Counted from the first letter of the stretch, positions 33,773-44,579 are shown. The stretch is 64,000 bases of DNA from Salinisphaera japonica YTM-1 (GCF_003788585.1 NZ_AYKG01000034.1:1-64000); one strand, 5' to 3'. Made by a program: numbers and translations. The notes: a model not told the origin generated them from the letters alone.

Positions 33773-34726
33773 ATGAATCCAGGGCGTCTTTGCAGCACGT
33801 GGGCGATCGGTCTGGCACTGGCCGCAAGTGTCTCGGCCTGTTCGGTCGACCGCGCGATGCGCGCCGATACCTACACCGTGGCCCGCGGCGATACGCTCTC
33901 CGAAATCGCCCAGCGCTTCAACGTCGACTGGCATGAGCTGGCGCGCTGGAACCGCATCGATGCGCCTTATCGGCTTTCGGTCGGCCAGACGCTCTATTTG
34001 AAGCCGTTCCCGCCGATCGACTATGCCCGTTTCGAATCCGGTGACGCCTCATCGCGGGGTCGGCCGGTCGAACCCAGCGCACCGCGGCGGGCGAGCCGGA
34101 CATCGCCGGCGCCGCAACCAGCGCCACCGCGGCCGGCACGCCGTGGAGACACCACGCCGCCCGGTCAGGCGCCGCGTGTGGATCCATCCGAGTCGACCGA
34201 GCCGCCGGCGCCGTCTGCCGGCGCCGACGTATCGACGCCCGCCACCAGCTCGGTCGAGGAAAGCCGTGATGAGCAGGCCGCACGGTCCAGCGAAATCGCC
34301 CAGGCCACGGATCAGAGCGCCAGCGACCAATCGACAATCAAGGCCGGCGGCCCGTCCGAAGACGGCTGGCAATGGCCGGCGACCGGCAGCCTGTATCGCA
34401 GCTACGGCGATGAGGAACGCGGCCGCGGCATCGAAATCACCGGCAACTCGGGCAGCGCGATCTATGCGGCCTCCAGCGGCACGGTGGTCTATAACGGCAC
34501 GGGCCTGAAAGGCTACGGCCAGCTGATCATCATCAAGCACGACACTCACTATCTGTCGGCCTACGGTTTCGTGCGCGACAGCCGAGTGAGCCAGGGTGAA
34601 ACAGTAGCCGCGGGCCAGCAGATCGCTGAAATGGGCCTTGGCCCGGGCAACAAGCCCTTGCTGCATTTCGAAATCCGGCGCGACGGCAAACCGATCGATC
34701 CCGAGGACCGGCTGCCCAAGCGTTGA
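33773..34726 (+). CDS. nlpD: Lipoprotein NlpD, murein hydrolase activator
   Basis: Outer-membrane lipoprotein that activates amidase AmiC at the septum. The 317-residue protein has a lipobox ending at C23 (SVSAC), a LysM domain (about 33-78, YTVARGDTLSEIAQRF), a Pro/Ala/Ser-rich linker and a C-terminal LytM/M23 domain. Catalytic zinc ligands are absent: the usual HxxxD region reads RGIEITG and the second site reads SAYGFVRD instead of HxH, so it should be a regulator rather than a hydrolase. rpoS, normally next, is replaced here by an aminotransferase. Confidence 0.93.
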   Translation: MNPGRLCSTWAIGLALAASVSACSVDRAMRADTYTVARGDTLSEIAQRFNVDWHELARWNRIDAPYRLSVGQTLYLKPFPPIDYARFESGDASSRGRPVEPSAPRRASRTSPAPQPAPPRPARRGDTTPPGQAPRVDPSESTEPPAPSAGADVSTPATSSVEESRDEQAARSSEIAQATDQSASDQSTIKAGGPSEDGWQWPATGSLYRSYGDEERGRGIEITGNSGSAIYAASSGTVVYNGTGLKGYGQLIIIKHDTHYLSAYGFVRDSRVSQGETVAAGQQIAEMGLGPGNKPLLHFEIRRDGKPIDPEDRLPKR

Positions 34727-34828
34727 TGCGACAACCTAGTGCCGGATGCCCGAATCTGGCAGACTCGCGGATTCGTTGCACGGCGTGTTCTCGTCGTGTT
34801 GTGTTCGGCTGAAATCCCTTGAGTCGTC

Positions 34829-36037
34829 ATGGCCACCATCTCGTCGAAATCCAACTTCGCACGTATCAACCGGCTGCCGCCGTACGTGTTCGCGATCATC
34901 AACGACCTCAAGCAGGACGCGCGAGCGCGTGGCGAAGACATCATCGATTTCGGCATGGGCAATCCGGATCAGCCGACACCCACGCATATCGTGGACAAGC
35001 TGACCGAAACCGCCCAGCGCGGCGATACACATCGTTATTCGGTGTCCAAGGGCGTGCCCCGGCTGCGCAAGGCGATTACCGACTGGTATGCCCGGCGTTT
35101 TGACGTGACGCTCGCCCCGGACACCGAGGCCATCGTGACCATGGGCTCGAAGGAAGGCCTGGCGCATCTGATGCTGGCGATTCTCGAGCACGGCGATCAG
35201 GTGCTCGTGCCCAACCCGGCCTATCCGATCCACACTTATGGGGCGGTGATCGCCGGGGCGGACGTTCGTCATGTGCGGGCCATGCCCGATACCGATTTCT
35301 TCGCCGAGTGCGAGAAAGCGATCAAGGAAAGCTGGCCGCGGCCGAAGATGCTGCTGCTCAATTTCCCCTCCAACCCGACGACCCAGGGCGTGGATCTGGC
35401 GTTCTTCGAGCGCATGGTGGCGCTGGCCAAGGAATACGATCTGTGGATCGTGCAGGATCTGGCTTATGCCGATCTGGTCTTCGACGGCTATGAAGCCCCC
35501 TCGATCCTGCAGGTCGAGGGCGCCAAGGATGTGGCCGTGGAGTGTTTCACGCTGTCCAAGAGCTACAACATGCCGGGCTGGCGCGTGGGGTTCATGTGTG
35601 GCAACCCCGAGCTGATCGCCGCTCTCGGGCGCATGAAATCCTATCTGGACTACGGCATGTTCACGCCGGTACAGGTGGCCGCCATCGCGGCCTTGAACGG
35701 CCCGCAGGAGTGCGTGGACGATATCCGCGAGCTTTATCGCGAGCGCCGCGATATTCTGTGTCGCGGTCTGAACGATATCGGCTGGGCGGTCACGCCGCCC
35801 AAGGCCACGATGTTCGTCTGGGCCGAGATCCCGGCGTTTTATCAAGAGATGGGCTCTCTGGAGTTCACCAAGAAGCTGTTGGCCGATGCTCACGTGGCGG
35901 TCTCGCCCGGTATCGGCTTTGGCGAATACGGCGATACACATGTGCGCTTCGGCCTGATCGAGAACGATCAGCGCACGCGTCAGGCGCTGCGTAACATCAA
36001 ACGGATGTTCAAACGCGACGGTCTCGTCGCGGCATAA
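34829..36037 (+). CDS. alaC: AlaC-like PLP aminotransferase
   Basis: Class I/II fold-type I aminotransferase most like the glutamate-pyruvate transaminase AlaC (YfdZ). The 402-residue protein has [14 protein letters not shown] near the N-terminus, [25 protein letters not shown] and the PLP-lysine motif [13 protein letters not shown] with K244. It is 15-20 bp upstream of hom, so alanine/pyruvate-linked transamination is coexpressed with threonine synthesis. Exact substrate is inferred from similarity. Confidence 0.88.
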   Translation: MATISSKSNFARINRLPPYVFAIINDLKQDARARGEDIIDFGMGNPDQPTPTHIVDKLTETAQRGDTHRYSVSKGVPRLRKAITDWYARRFDVTLAPDTEAIVTMGSKEGLAHLMLAILEHGDQVLVPNPAYPIHTYGAVIAGADVRHVRAMPDTDFFAECEKAIKESWPRPKMLLLNFPSNPTTQGVDLAFFERMVALAKEYDLWIVQDLAYADLVFDGYEAPSILQVEGAKDVAVECFTLSKSYNMPGWRVGFMCGNPELIAALGRMKSYLDYGMFTPVQVAAIAALNGPQECVDDIRELYRERRDILCRGLNDIGWAVTPPKATMFVWAEIPAFYQEMGSLEFTKKLLADAHVAVSPGIGFGEYGDTHVRFGLIENDQRTRQALRNIKRMFKRDGLVAA

Positions 36038-36058
36038 ACCAACAAAGGCAGAGTGACG

Positions 36059-37375
36059 ATGATGGATGCGGTCAAGGTCGGCGTGCTCGGCCTCGGCACC
36101 GTGGGTGCCGGTGTGGTCAATCTTCTGGCGCGTAACGGCGACGAAATTGCCCGGCGTGCCGGGCGTGAGATTCGTGTCACGCGGGCGGCCGTACGGAATC
36201 TGGAGGCTCCGCGCGAATGCGCCACGGCCGATATCGATCTGGGAACCGATTGCCACTCAATCGTCACCGATCCCGAGATCGACGTGGTGCTGGAGCTGAT
36301 CGGCGGTGAAACCGAAGCCTATGATCTGGTCATGGCCGCGATCGCCAACGGCAAGCATGTGGTCACGGCCAACAAGCATCTCATAGCCCTACACGGCAAC
36401 GAGATATTCGCGGCAGCCGATGCGGCCGGCGTGGTGGTTTCGTTCGAAGCGGCTGTCGCCGGCGGTATCCCGATCATCAAGGCGATCCGTGAATCGCTGG
36501 CCGCCAACCGTATCGAATGGGTGGCCGGCATCATCAACGGCACGGGCAACTTCATCCTGTCGCAGATGAACTTCGAGGATGTCTCTTTCGATGAAGCCCT
36601 GGCCGATGCCCAGGCCCGTGGTTTCGCCGAGGCCGATCCGACCTTTGACGTCGAGGGCATCGATGCGGCCCACAAGCTGGCCATCATCGGCAGCATCGCC
36701 TTCGGTATCCCGTTGTCATTCGACAAGATCGTGACCGACGGTATCCGACGGATCTCGGCCGACGATATCGAATACGCCGCCGAGCTGGGATATCGGGTCA
36801 AGCATCTGGGCATCGCCCAGCGTCAGCCCGAGGGTGTTTCCATGCGTGTGCATCCCACGCTGGTCTCCGAGCGCGCGCTGCTGGCCAACGTCGAGGGCGA
36901 GAAGAACGCCATCATGGTCTACGGCGATGCCGTGGGGGCCACGGCTTATTACGGTGCCGGCGCCGGCGCCGGGCCCACGGCCTCGTCCGTGGTGGCGGAC
37001 ATGATCGATACCGCGCGCATGATGAGCGTGGACCCGGCCGGGCGCGTGCCACATCTGGCCTTCCAGCCGGATCAGATCACCGCCGAACCGGTGCTTGGCT
37101 CCGAAGACTTTGTCTGCGGGCATTATTTCCGCGTGCAGGTGGCCGATCAGACGGGCGTTATGGCCGAGGTCACACGGATTCTGGCCGAGCGCGCGATCGG
37201 CATCGAGGCGATTTTGCAAAAAGACCCGCCGCGGGATGACGAGGATGCACGCATCATCATCGTGACCAAGACCGCGAAAGAGGCCACGCTCATGGACGCG
37301 CTGTCACATATCGTGGCGCTGCCGACCACGCGCGACGGCGTGGTGCATTATCGCGTGGCCGAGTTCGAGGACTAG
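36059..37375 (+). CDS. hom: Homoserine dehydrogenase
   Basis: NAD(P)-dependent reduction of aspartate semialdehyde to homoserine, the branch toward threonine and methionine. The 438-residue monofunctional type has an N-terminal Rossmann motif GVLGLGTVGAGVV, the TANKHLIALHG segment, the catalytic-domain GIINGTGNFIL and a C-terminal ACT domain (DQTGVMAEVTRIL) for feedback control. Three clustered starts (GTG 36053, ATG 36059, ATG 36062) follow AAAGG; I use 36059 for spacing. thrC begins at the base after its stop. Confidence 0.96.
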   Translation: MMDAVKVGVLGLGTVGAGVVNLLARNGDEIARRAGREIRVTRAAVRNLEAPRECATADIDLGTDCHSIVTDPEIDVVLELIGGETEAYDLVMAAIANGKHVVTANKHLIALHGNEIFAAADAAGVVVSFEAAVAGGIPIIKAIRESLAANRIEWVAGIINGTGNFILSQMNFEDVSFDEALADAQARGFAEADPTFDVEGIDAAHKLAIIGSIAFGIPLSFDKIVTDGIRRISADDIEYAAELGYRVKHLGIAQRQPEGVSMRVHPTLVSERALLANVEGEKNAIMVYGDAVGATAYYGAGAGAGPTASSVVADMIDTARMMSVDPAGRVPHLAFQPDQITAEPVLGSEDFVCGHYFRVQVADQTGVMAEVTRILAERAIGIEAILQKDPPRDDEDARIIIVTKTAKEATLMDALSHIVALPTTRDGVVHYRVAEFED

Positions 37376-38764
37376 ATGCGTTATATCAGCACGCGCGGCA
37401 CTGCACCGGCCATTGAGTTCGAAGACGTCGTGCTCACCGGGCTGGCCCCGGACGGCGGCCTGTACGTGCCGGAGACGATTCCGCAGTTCAGCCACGCCGA
37501 GCTCGCCGAGATGGCGGGGCTGCCCTATACCGAAATCGCGTATCGCGTGATGCGCCCGTTCGTGGGCGATGCCATCGACGATGAAACGTTTCGGCGTATC
37601 GTTCACGAGACCTACACCGCGTTCAACCACGATGCCGTGGTGCCGCTGGTTCAGCTGTCCCATAACCACCATCTGTTGGAGCTGTTCCACGGGCCGACGC
37701 TGGCCTTCAAGGACATCGCGCTACAGCTGCTTGGCCGGCTGCTCGATCATTTCCTGGGCGCCAAGGGCGAGCAGGGTGTGATCATGGGCGCCACCTCGGG
37801 CGATACCGGCTCCGCGGCCATCGAGGGCTGCAAGCCCTGCGAAAACCTGGATATCTTCATCCTGCACCCGCACGAGCGCGTGTCTGAGGTGCAACGACGC
37901 CAGATGACCACGGTCGATGCGCCCAACGTGCACAACATCGCCATCAAGGGGGATTTCGACGATGCCCAGGCGATGGTCAAGGCCAGCTTCGCCGATCAGG
38001 CGTTTCTGGAAGGCACACGCCTGATCGCGGTCAACTCAATCAACTGGGCCCGTATCATGGCCCAGATTGTCTATTACGTGGCGGCCGGGGTGGCTCTCGG
38101 TGCGCCGCATCGCGAGGTAGCCTTCACGGTGCCCTCGGCCAATTTCGGCAATCTGTATGCCGGTTACATGGCCAAGCGCATGGGCCTGCCGGTCAAGCAG
38201 TTCGTGATCGCGACCAACGCCAACGACATCCTGCACCGTACGATCGCCGACAACGATTTCTCGCGTCGGGCTCTAGAAGCCACGCTGGCGCCGTCGATGG
38301 ATATCGTGGTCTCGTCCAACTTCGAACGCCTGCTGTTCGAGGCCTACGAACGCGATAGCCACGCCGTGGCTGACCTGCTTGAGGCCTTCGGCCAGGGCCG
38401 GGCCGAGATCGATGACACGCCGCTGGCCCGCCTGCGCGACGTGTTCGCCAGTCATCGCGTGGACGACGAGACCATTCTCGAGGTCATCCGCGAGGCTCAG
38501 GCCCATACCGGTCAGCTGCTGGACCCGCACACCGCCTGTGGCTATCGCGCGGCCAACGTGGCCCGCACGGATACCACAACGCCGATGATCACGCTGGCCA
38601 CGGCGCATCCGGCCAAGTTCGAGGCCGCCATCAAGCGGGCAGGCTTCGACGGGGTGCCGCTGCCCGAGGCCATGCACGACCTGATGGCCAAGGACGAGCA
38701 CTACGACGTGCTCGATGCGGATCTGGCCACGGTACAGGCTTTCGTCGCCCGTCATCGCCACTGA
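37376..38764 (+). CDS. thrC: Threonine synthase
   Basis: PLP enzyme converting O-phosphohomoserine to threonine. The 462-residue protein starts MRYISTRGTAPAIEFEDVVL, typical of the longer ThrC group, with the PLP-lysine motif HGPTLAFKDIALQLLG and MGATSGDTGSAAI. It abuts hom directly (TAGATG), forming hom-thrC. Confidence 0.96.
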   Translation: MRYISTRGTAPAIEFEDVVLTGLAPDGGLYVPETIPQFSHAELAEMAGLPYTEIAYRVMRPFVGDAIDDETFRRIVHETYTAFNHDAVVPLVQLSHNHHLLELFHGPTLAFKDIALQLLGRLLDHFLGAKGEQGVIMGATSGDTGSAAIEGCKPCENLDIFILHPHERVSEVQRRQMTTVDAPNVHNIAIKGDFDDAQAMVKASFADQAFLEGTRLIAVNSINWARIMAQIVYYVAAGVALGAPHREVAFTVPSANFGNLYAGYMAKRMGLPVKQFVIATNANDILHRTIADNDFSRRALEATLAPSMDIVVSSNFERLLFEAYERDSHAVADLLEAFGQGRAEIDDTPLARLRDVFASHRVDDETILEVIREAQAHTGQLLDPHTACGYRAANVARTDTTTPMITLATAHPAKFEAAIKRAGFDGVPLPEAMHDLMAKDEHYDVLDADLATVQAFVARHRH

Positions 38765-38774
38765 CACGCCCGGC

Positions 38775-40490
38775 GTGGATAGCCCCACGGCCTCGCGTAT
38801 CGTCGAGCGCCGGCTGGTCGGTGATCCGGGCGCGCTTGTCGCACTCGGGCATCCGCTGCTGCAACGGATCTATGCGGCACGCGGCGTGTGTGACATGGCC
38901 GAGCTGGATTACGGTCTGGCCGGCCTGCCCGATTACTCGGATCTGGCCGGTATCGAGGCCGCGGTGGATGTTCTGGCAAAGGCCGTGGCGCGGCAGCGGG
39001 CGATTCACGTCGTGGGTGATTTCGATGCCGACGGCGCGACAAGCACCACGCTGGCCTGCGAAGCCCTGTCGAGCTTCGGCGCCCGCGTGGATTTCTTCAT
39101 GCCACAGCGGGCAACGCACGGGTACGGGCTGTCGCCGCTCGTTGTATCCGCGATGCCCGCACCCGGCCCGGGCGATGTTCTGCTTACGGTCGACAACGGC
39201 ATTGCGGCCGTTGCCGGGGTAGAGGCCGCGCGTGCCGCCGGCTGGCAGGTGGTCATCACCGATCATCATTTGCCTGGCGAGACGCTGCCCCCGGCCGAGG
39301 CCATCGTGAACCCGAACCAGCCCGGGTGTCGGTTTGTCTCCAAGCGCCTGGCCGGTGTGGGCGTGATCTTCTACGTGATGGCGGCCTTGCGGGCCCGCCT
39401 GGCCGCGACCGGCACCACGGGGCTGGCCTCGTTATCGAGCTATCTCGATCTGGTCGCGGTGGGCACGGTGGCCGATGTCGTGGCACTGGATCACGTCAAC
39501 CGAACGCTGGTCAGCCAGGGCCTGCGGCGTATTCGAGCCGGTCGGGGCCGGCCGGGTATCAACGCGCTGGCCGAGGCGGCCGGGCGTGACTGGCGTAAAC
39601 TCAGCCCCGAGGATATCGGGTTTGTCATCGGGCCCCGAATCAACGCGGCCGGCCGGCTGGACGACATGACGCTGGGCGTGAATTGCCTGCGCGCCGTCGA
39701 GAGCGGCCCGGCCCAACAGGCAGCCGAGCAGCTATCGAGCATCAACCGTGACCGGCGGCGCAGCCAGCGGCGCATGGTCGCTGATGCCGAGGCCGCGCTG
39801 GCGGCCATGCACGCCGACGGCATATCGCGCGACGGGATCGTGGTGCACGGCAAGGATTGGCACGAAGGGATCGTGGGCCTGATCGCCTCGAAGATTCGCG
39901 AGCAGCGTCATCGGCCGGTGGTGGCTTTTGCCCCGGGTGCCGGTGGCGAGTTGAAGGGCTCGGCGCGCTCGATACCGGGGGTTCATATTCGTGACGTGCT
40001 GGCAGCGGTTCAGGCCAGCCAACCAGGTTTGATCACACGATTCGGCGGCCATGCCCAGGCGGCCGGCCTGACGCTATCTTATAGCGCGTTTCCTGCGTTC
40101 ATCGAAGCCTTCGATACGGCGGTGCGGGCCGTCCTGACACCAGAGCTGGCTTCACAGGCTTTTCATACCGACGGCGAGCTGGCTGCGCATGATCTCACCC
40201 TGGCCACGGCCAAGCGCCTGCGCGAAGCCGGGCCCTGGGGCGCGGGTTTCGATGCGCCGCTCTTTCACGGTGTCTTCCATGTCGTGTCGCAGCGCATCGT
40301 CGGCGAGCATCACCTCAAGCTCAAGCTCATGCCGGCCACCGGCGGGGCGACAATCGATGGGATCTGGTTCAATCACGACACGCTACTGGATGAAACCATC
40401 GGGCATCGCCTGGTCTACAAGCTCTCGGTCAATGAGTTTCGCGGCGAGGAAAAGCTCGATCTGGTGGTCGAGTATGGCCAGAGCGTTTGA
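38775..40490 (+). CDS. recJ: Single-stranded-DNA-specific exonuclease RecJ
   Basis: 5'-3' ssDNA exonuclease of the RecFOR, mismatch and base-excision repair pathways. It carries DHH-family motifs VVGDFDADGATSTTL and VITDHHLPGE, then GPRINAAGRLDD, the DHHA1 domain with RFGGHAQAAGLTL, and a C-terminal OB fold. The GTG at 38775 gives 571 residues, near the E. coli 577, and starts just past the thrC stop; an in-frame ATG at 38715 lies within thrC. Confidence 0.93.
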   Translation: MDSPTASRIVERRLVGDPGALVALGHPLLQRIYAARGVCDMAELDYGLAGLPDYSDLAGIEAAVDVLAKAVARQRAIHVVGDFDADGATSTTLACEALSSFGARVDFFMPQRATHGYGLSPLVVSAMPAPGPGDVLLTVDNGIAAVAGVEAARAAGWQVVITDHHLPGETLPPAEAIVNPNQPGCRFVSKRLAGVGVIFYVMAALRARLAATGTTGLASLSSYLDLVAVGTVADVVALDHVNRTLVSQGLRRIRAGRGRPGINALAEAAGRDWRKLSPEDIGFVIGPRINAAGRLDDMTLGVNCLRAVESGPAQQAAEQLSSINRDRRRSQRRMVADAEAALAAMHADGISRDGIVVHGKDWHEGIVGLIASKIREQRHRPVVAFAPGAGGELKGSARSIPGVHIRDVLAAVQASQPGLITRFGGHAQAAGLTLSYSAFPAFIEAFDTAVRAVLTPELASQAFHTDGELAAHDLTLATAKRLREAGPWGAGFDAPLFHGVFHVVSQRIVGEHHLKLKLMPATGGATIDGIWFNHDTLLDETIGHRLVYKLSVNEFRGEEKLDLVVEYGQSV

Positions 40491-40782
40491 ACGTCGGCCG
40501 TCGTCGCAAACAACCGTCCTATTCTTTTTTTATCCGCAGATGACGCAGATTGCGCAGATGTGGAATTGGCGGGACGGCGGGTTGACGGCTGAATGATCGC
40601 TTCGGGGACGACGGCCCGCTGCGCTGTATACTGGAGAGGGTGCTTTGACTGGCTGAACTTCCATGACTTCTTGCCGGGCCGCCGGGCTGAATGCATCTGC
40701 TCGATCGCGCGCAGCACGCGTTAATTCCCGGCGGATCACCTGACGGCTCGGTAAAACAGGCGAGTGCTGTAGTGCCCATTAA
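40491..40782. other. Gene-free spacer with a 9-bp CGCAGAT tandem repeat
   Basis: No convincing gene lies between recJ and the suf terminator. The spacer begins with a T7 tract (40524-40531) followed by three copies of CGCAGAT at exact 9-bp spacing (40535, 40544, 40553). The same word recurs in the inverted-repeat element at 48100. A TATACT at 40627-40632 resembles a -10 box but has no partner -35 or downstream ORF. The 40660-40770 stretch is GC-rich without further structure that I can name. Confidence 0.5.
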
Positions 40783-40813
40783 AAAAGCGACGCCGGCGGC
40801 CGACGTCGCTTTT
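40783..40813. terminator. Bidirectional terminator at the end of the suf operon
   Basis: A perfect 10-bp stem AAAAGCGACG/CGTCGCTTTT (40783-40792 with 40804-40813) with a GC-rich loop. On the minus strand it is followed by a T6 run (40781-40786 complement), ending the suf-Rieske transcript 23 bp past its stop. On the plus strand a shorter T run also follows. Confidence 0.85.
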
Positions 40814-40835
40814 GTTCGCTGCGTTTGATGAGCGG

Positions 40836-41156
40836 CTAGTCGAAGCGGTCGTCGCGAACTTCGACCGTGCCGTTCTCGACACGGGTCGGAAAGGTTTCGA
40901 CGTCCTCATAAGCCGGCGCCGATAGGGCCTTGCCGTTCTTGATACAGAACCGTGCGCCGTGACGCGGGCAGATCACCTCGTTGCCCTCAACGTCACCGCT
41001 TGCCAGCTCGCCGCCGTCATGCGTGCACATATCCTGGATGGCGTGATATTCACCGTCCTTGTAGAACACGGCGATCATCGTGTCGTCGACATCGACGATA
41101 CGGCACTGGCCATCCTTGAGTTCGCCGTCGTCGCAGACTTTGGTCCAATCGGTCAT
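40836..41156 (-). CDS. Rieske-type [2Fe-2S] ferredoxin
   Basis: A 106-residue soluble Rieske protein with both cluster-binding boxes intact: CTHDGG (Cys-x-His) and CPRHGARF. It resembles the small ferredoxin components of non-heme oxygenases and the related NirD-like proteins. As the last gene of the suf operon it is more likely an electron donor or client of Fe-S assembly than part of a dioxygenase, since no oxygenase subunit is nearby. It takes the position where sufE, sufA or sufT is often found. Confidence 0.88.
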   Translation of the reverse strand: MTDWTKVCDDGELKDGQCRIVDVDDTMIAVFYKDGEYHAIQDMCTHDGGELASGDVEGNEVICPRHGARFCIKNGKALSAPAYEDVETFPTRVENGTVEVRDDRFD

Positions 41157-41193
41157 ACGGTTTCCTTGTCTTAATCGAATCGCGCTGTTGCGA

Positions 41194-42465
41194 TCAGCCG
41201 AAGATACGTTGGATGCTGCCCAGGCCGTCGATCAATGCATCGACGTCGGCCTGGGTGTTGTAGAGCGCAAACGAGACGCGCGCCGTGGCTGGCACCTCGA
41301 AACGCTCCATCACCGGCATGGCACAGTGATGACCCGTGCGAATCGCGATGCCCGACTCATCCAGAAGCGTGCCGATATCGTGGGCGTGCACGCCGTCCAT
41401 CACGAACGAGATGATACCCGCCTTGCCCGGCGCAGTGCCGATGATACGCAGGCCGTCGATGGCCTCCATCGCCTCGGTGGCACGCGCCAGCAGGGCATGC
41501 TCATAGGCAAAGACTTCGGCCATATCGAACTGCTCGACATAGTCCACGGCGGCGCCGAGTGCGGCCGCGCCGGCGATATTGGGCGTGCCGGCCTCGAACT
41601 TGTAAGGGATCTCGTTATAGGTGGTCCCTGAAAACGAGACCCGCTCGATCATGTCACCGCCACCCTGATACGGCGGCATGGCCTCCAGAAGTGCGCGCTT
41701 GCCATACAACGCGCCGAACCCGGTCGGCCCGAACAGCTTGTGCGAGGACATGACATAGAAGTCGGCGTCCAACGCCTGCACGTCCACGCGGGCATGGGCC
41801 ACTGCCTGGGCGCCGTCGATCAACGTCACCGCACCGGCCTGGTGGGCCGCGGCGATCATATCGGCGATCGGCAGCACGGTCCCCAACGAGTTGGAGATAT
41901 GCGCGAACGCGGCGATTTTGGTTCGATCAGACAGCTTGGCCTTGAAGTCGTCCAGCGATACGCTGCCGTCGTCGCCCAGGGGCACGACCACGATTTTGGC
42001 GCCCGTGGTTTCGGCGATCATCTGCCAGGGCACGATATTGGAGTGGTGCTCCAGCTCGGTCACTAGAATCTCGTCGCCCTCGGCCAGACGCGGGCGTGCA
42101 TAACACTGAGCCACGAGATTGATGCCGTCGGTGGTGCCTCGTGTAAACACGATCTCATCGCGAGAGCCGGCGTTCAGGAAAGCGGCCAGCTTGTCGCGTG
42201 CGCCTTCATACTGGGCCGTTGCCCGCTGCGACAGGGTATGAATCGCCCGGTGCACGTTGGCATTGGCGTGTCGATAGTAGGCGTCGCTTGCCTCGAGCAC
42301 GGCCGTCGGCTTTTGCGTCGTGGCGGCGTTATCGAGATAGACCAGTCGCTTGCCGGAAGGTAAGGCCTCGGCGAGAATCGGGAAATCCCGGGCGGCGCGT
42401 TCTGCGTCAAACGCAGGGCGGGGCGCGGCCGTGTCTTCTCGATTGGGCATTGTCACTTGCGACAT
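41194..42465 (-). CDS. sufS: Cysteine desulfurase SufS
   Basis: Class II cysteine desulfurase that supplies persulfide sulfur to SufBCD. The 423-residue protein has the PLP lysine K243 in SSHKLFGPTG, upstream LDNAATTQKP, and the active-site cysteine C381 in RTGHHCAMPVM. No sufE or sufU partner is found in the window, so the sulfur-acceptor protein must be encoded elsewhere. The order is sufB-sufC-sufD-sufS-Rieske. Confidence 0.96.
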   Translation of the reverse strand: MSQVTMPNREDTAAPRPAFDAERAARDFPILAEALPSGKRLVYLDNAATTQKPTAVLEASDAYYRHANANVHRAIHTLSQRATAQYEGARDKLAAFLNAGSRDEIVFTRGTTDGINLVAQCYARPRLAEGDEILVTELEHHSNIVPWQMIAETTGAKIVVVPLGDDGSVSLDDFKAKLSDRTKIAAFAHISNSLGTVLPIADMIAAAHQAGAVTLIDGAQAVAHARVDVQALDADFYVMSSHKLFGPTGFGALYGKRALLEAMPPYQGGGDMIERVSFSGTTYNEIPYKFEAGTPNIAGAAALGAAVDYVEQFDMAEVFAYEHALLARATEAMEAIDGLRIIGTAPGKAGIISFVMDGVHAHDIGTLLDESGIAIRTGHHCAMPVMERFEVPATARVSFALYNTQADVDALIDGLGSIQRIFG

Positions 42466-42483
42466 GGTCTGTCTCCGATTGGT

Positions 42484-43817
42484 TTACGCCAGATCGGCGA
42501 AGGCCTCGCCGCCCGGCAACTTCTTCAACAACGTCGCCTCGACATAACGTTCGATCGGGGCGATGCCGAGCTGCTCGACCAGTGCATTGGCGAAGCTGTA
42601 GGTCAGAACGGCGCGTGCGCCTTCCTCGCTGATCCCGCGGCTCTTCAAATAGAACACCGCGTCTTCGTCCAACTGGCCCACGGTCGAGCCGTGACCGGCG
42701 GTCACGTCGTCGGCATAGATTTCCAGTTCCGGCTTGGCATCGACTTCAGCCTTGTCCGAAAGCAGCAGGGCGTCGACCGAAAGATCGGAATCCGTCTTCT
42801 GGGCGTCCTTGCGAATCAGGATCTTGCCATTGAACACGCCGCGGCCATGGCCAGCCAATACACCCTTGTACTGCTCGCGAGAGATGCTGTGCTCTGTGTC
42901 GTGGTCGATCATCGTATGGTTGTCCATATGCTGACGACCGGTCGGCACGAACACGCCGTTCAAATGCACCTCGGCGTTCTGATCCACGAGCCGGCTGTTG
43001 GTGTCTATACGCGCCAAGCGCCCGCCCAGATCAAAGGCGTGGTTGAAAATCCGCGAATCGCGACGCTGCTGGCCGAAAAAAGCCGAGACGTGATAGCCGC
43101 GCTCGGATTCTTCCTGCAGGCGCACCCGCTTGAGCTGGGCGTTGCGGCCCATGACCGCTTCGGTCACGACGTTGGCGAAATACGCCTTGTCGCCCAAGCC
43201 GATCGCGTGCTCGACGATCGTGGCCTGGCTGTTTTCACCAAAGACATAGCGATGACGCACCTGCGTCATGCGGTCATCGTGGGCGCCCGAGGACACACAG
43301 ATGATATGCAACGGTTTTTCCAGCACTGCGCCCGAGGCCGTCTCGACGTAGGCACCGTCGGTAAAGAAAGCGGCGTTCATCGCGGCAAGGCTGCCAGGTT
43401 CGTCGTCGACTTCCTGTGCCTTGACGCCGACACCGGCGTTATCACGCAGATGATCGGCGAAAGAGCGCACGGTCACACCGGCAGGCAGATCGTTCAAATC
43501 GGACAGCCCGGCATTGAAATAACCGTCGACCAGGACCAGGCGATGGGCTTCAAAGCCCTTGGGCATGAACGCATCCAGTGCGCTCTTGTCGATCGCTGCC
43601 GACTCATCGTTGATCTCGAACCGGCGTTTTTCGACGGCGGCGAGGCTGGTGTATTTCCACTCCTCGTCCCGAACGGTCGGGAACCCCGTTTCCGCGAAAC
43701 GCTTGAGTTCGGTCGAGCGGACACGCTTGGAATCGTCGCTACCCGGCAGGTCACGCTCGATGCGCGAGAACTCTGCCAGATAGTGATCGATGCTCGGATC
43801 GATTTGTTCTGCAGCAC

Positions 43818-43821
<4 letters not shown>
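42484..43821 (-). CDS. sufD: Fe-S assembly scaffold subunit SufD
   Basis: Beta-helix partner of SufB in the SufBC2D scaffold. The 445-residue protein has the SufB/SufD family C-terminus: HGSTVGQLDEDAVFYLKSRGISEEGARAVL, broken here as HGSTVGQLDED then FYLKSRGISEEGAR. It overlaps sufC by four bases and precedes sufS by 18 bp. Confidence 0.94.

Positions 43822-44579
<758 letters not shown>

Noticed and set aside
34736-36256. 506-codon minus-strand open frame opposite the aminotransferase gene
   Set aside because: Shadow frame; the plus strand encodes a complete PLP aminotransferase.
40491-40782. A small RNA or orphan promoter around TATACT at 40627
   Set aside because: No -35 partner at usable spacing, no matching terminator in the same orientation and no downstream ORF.
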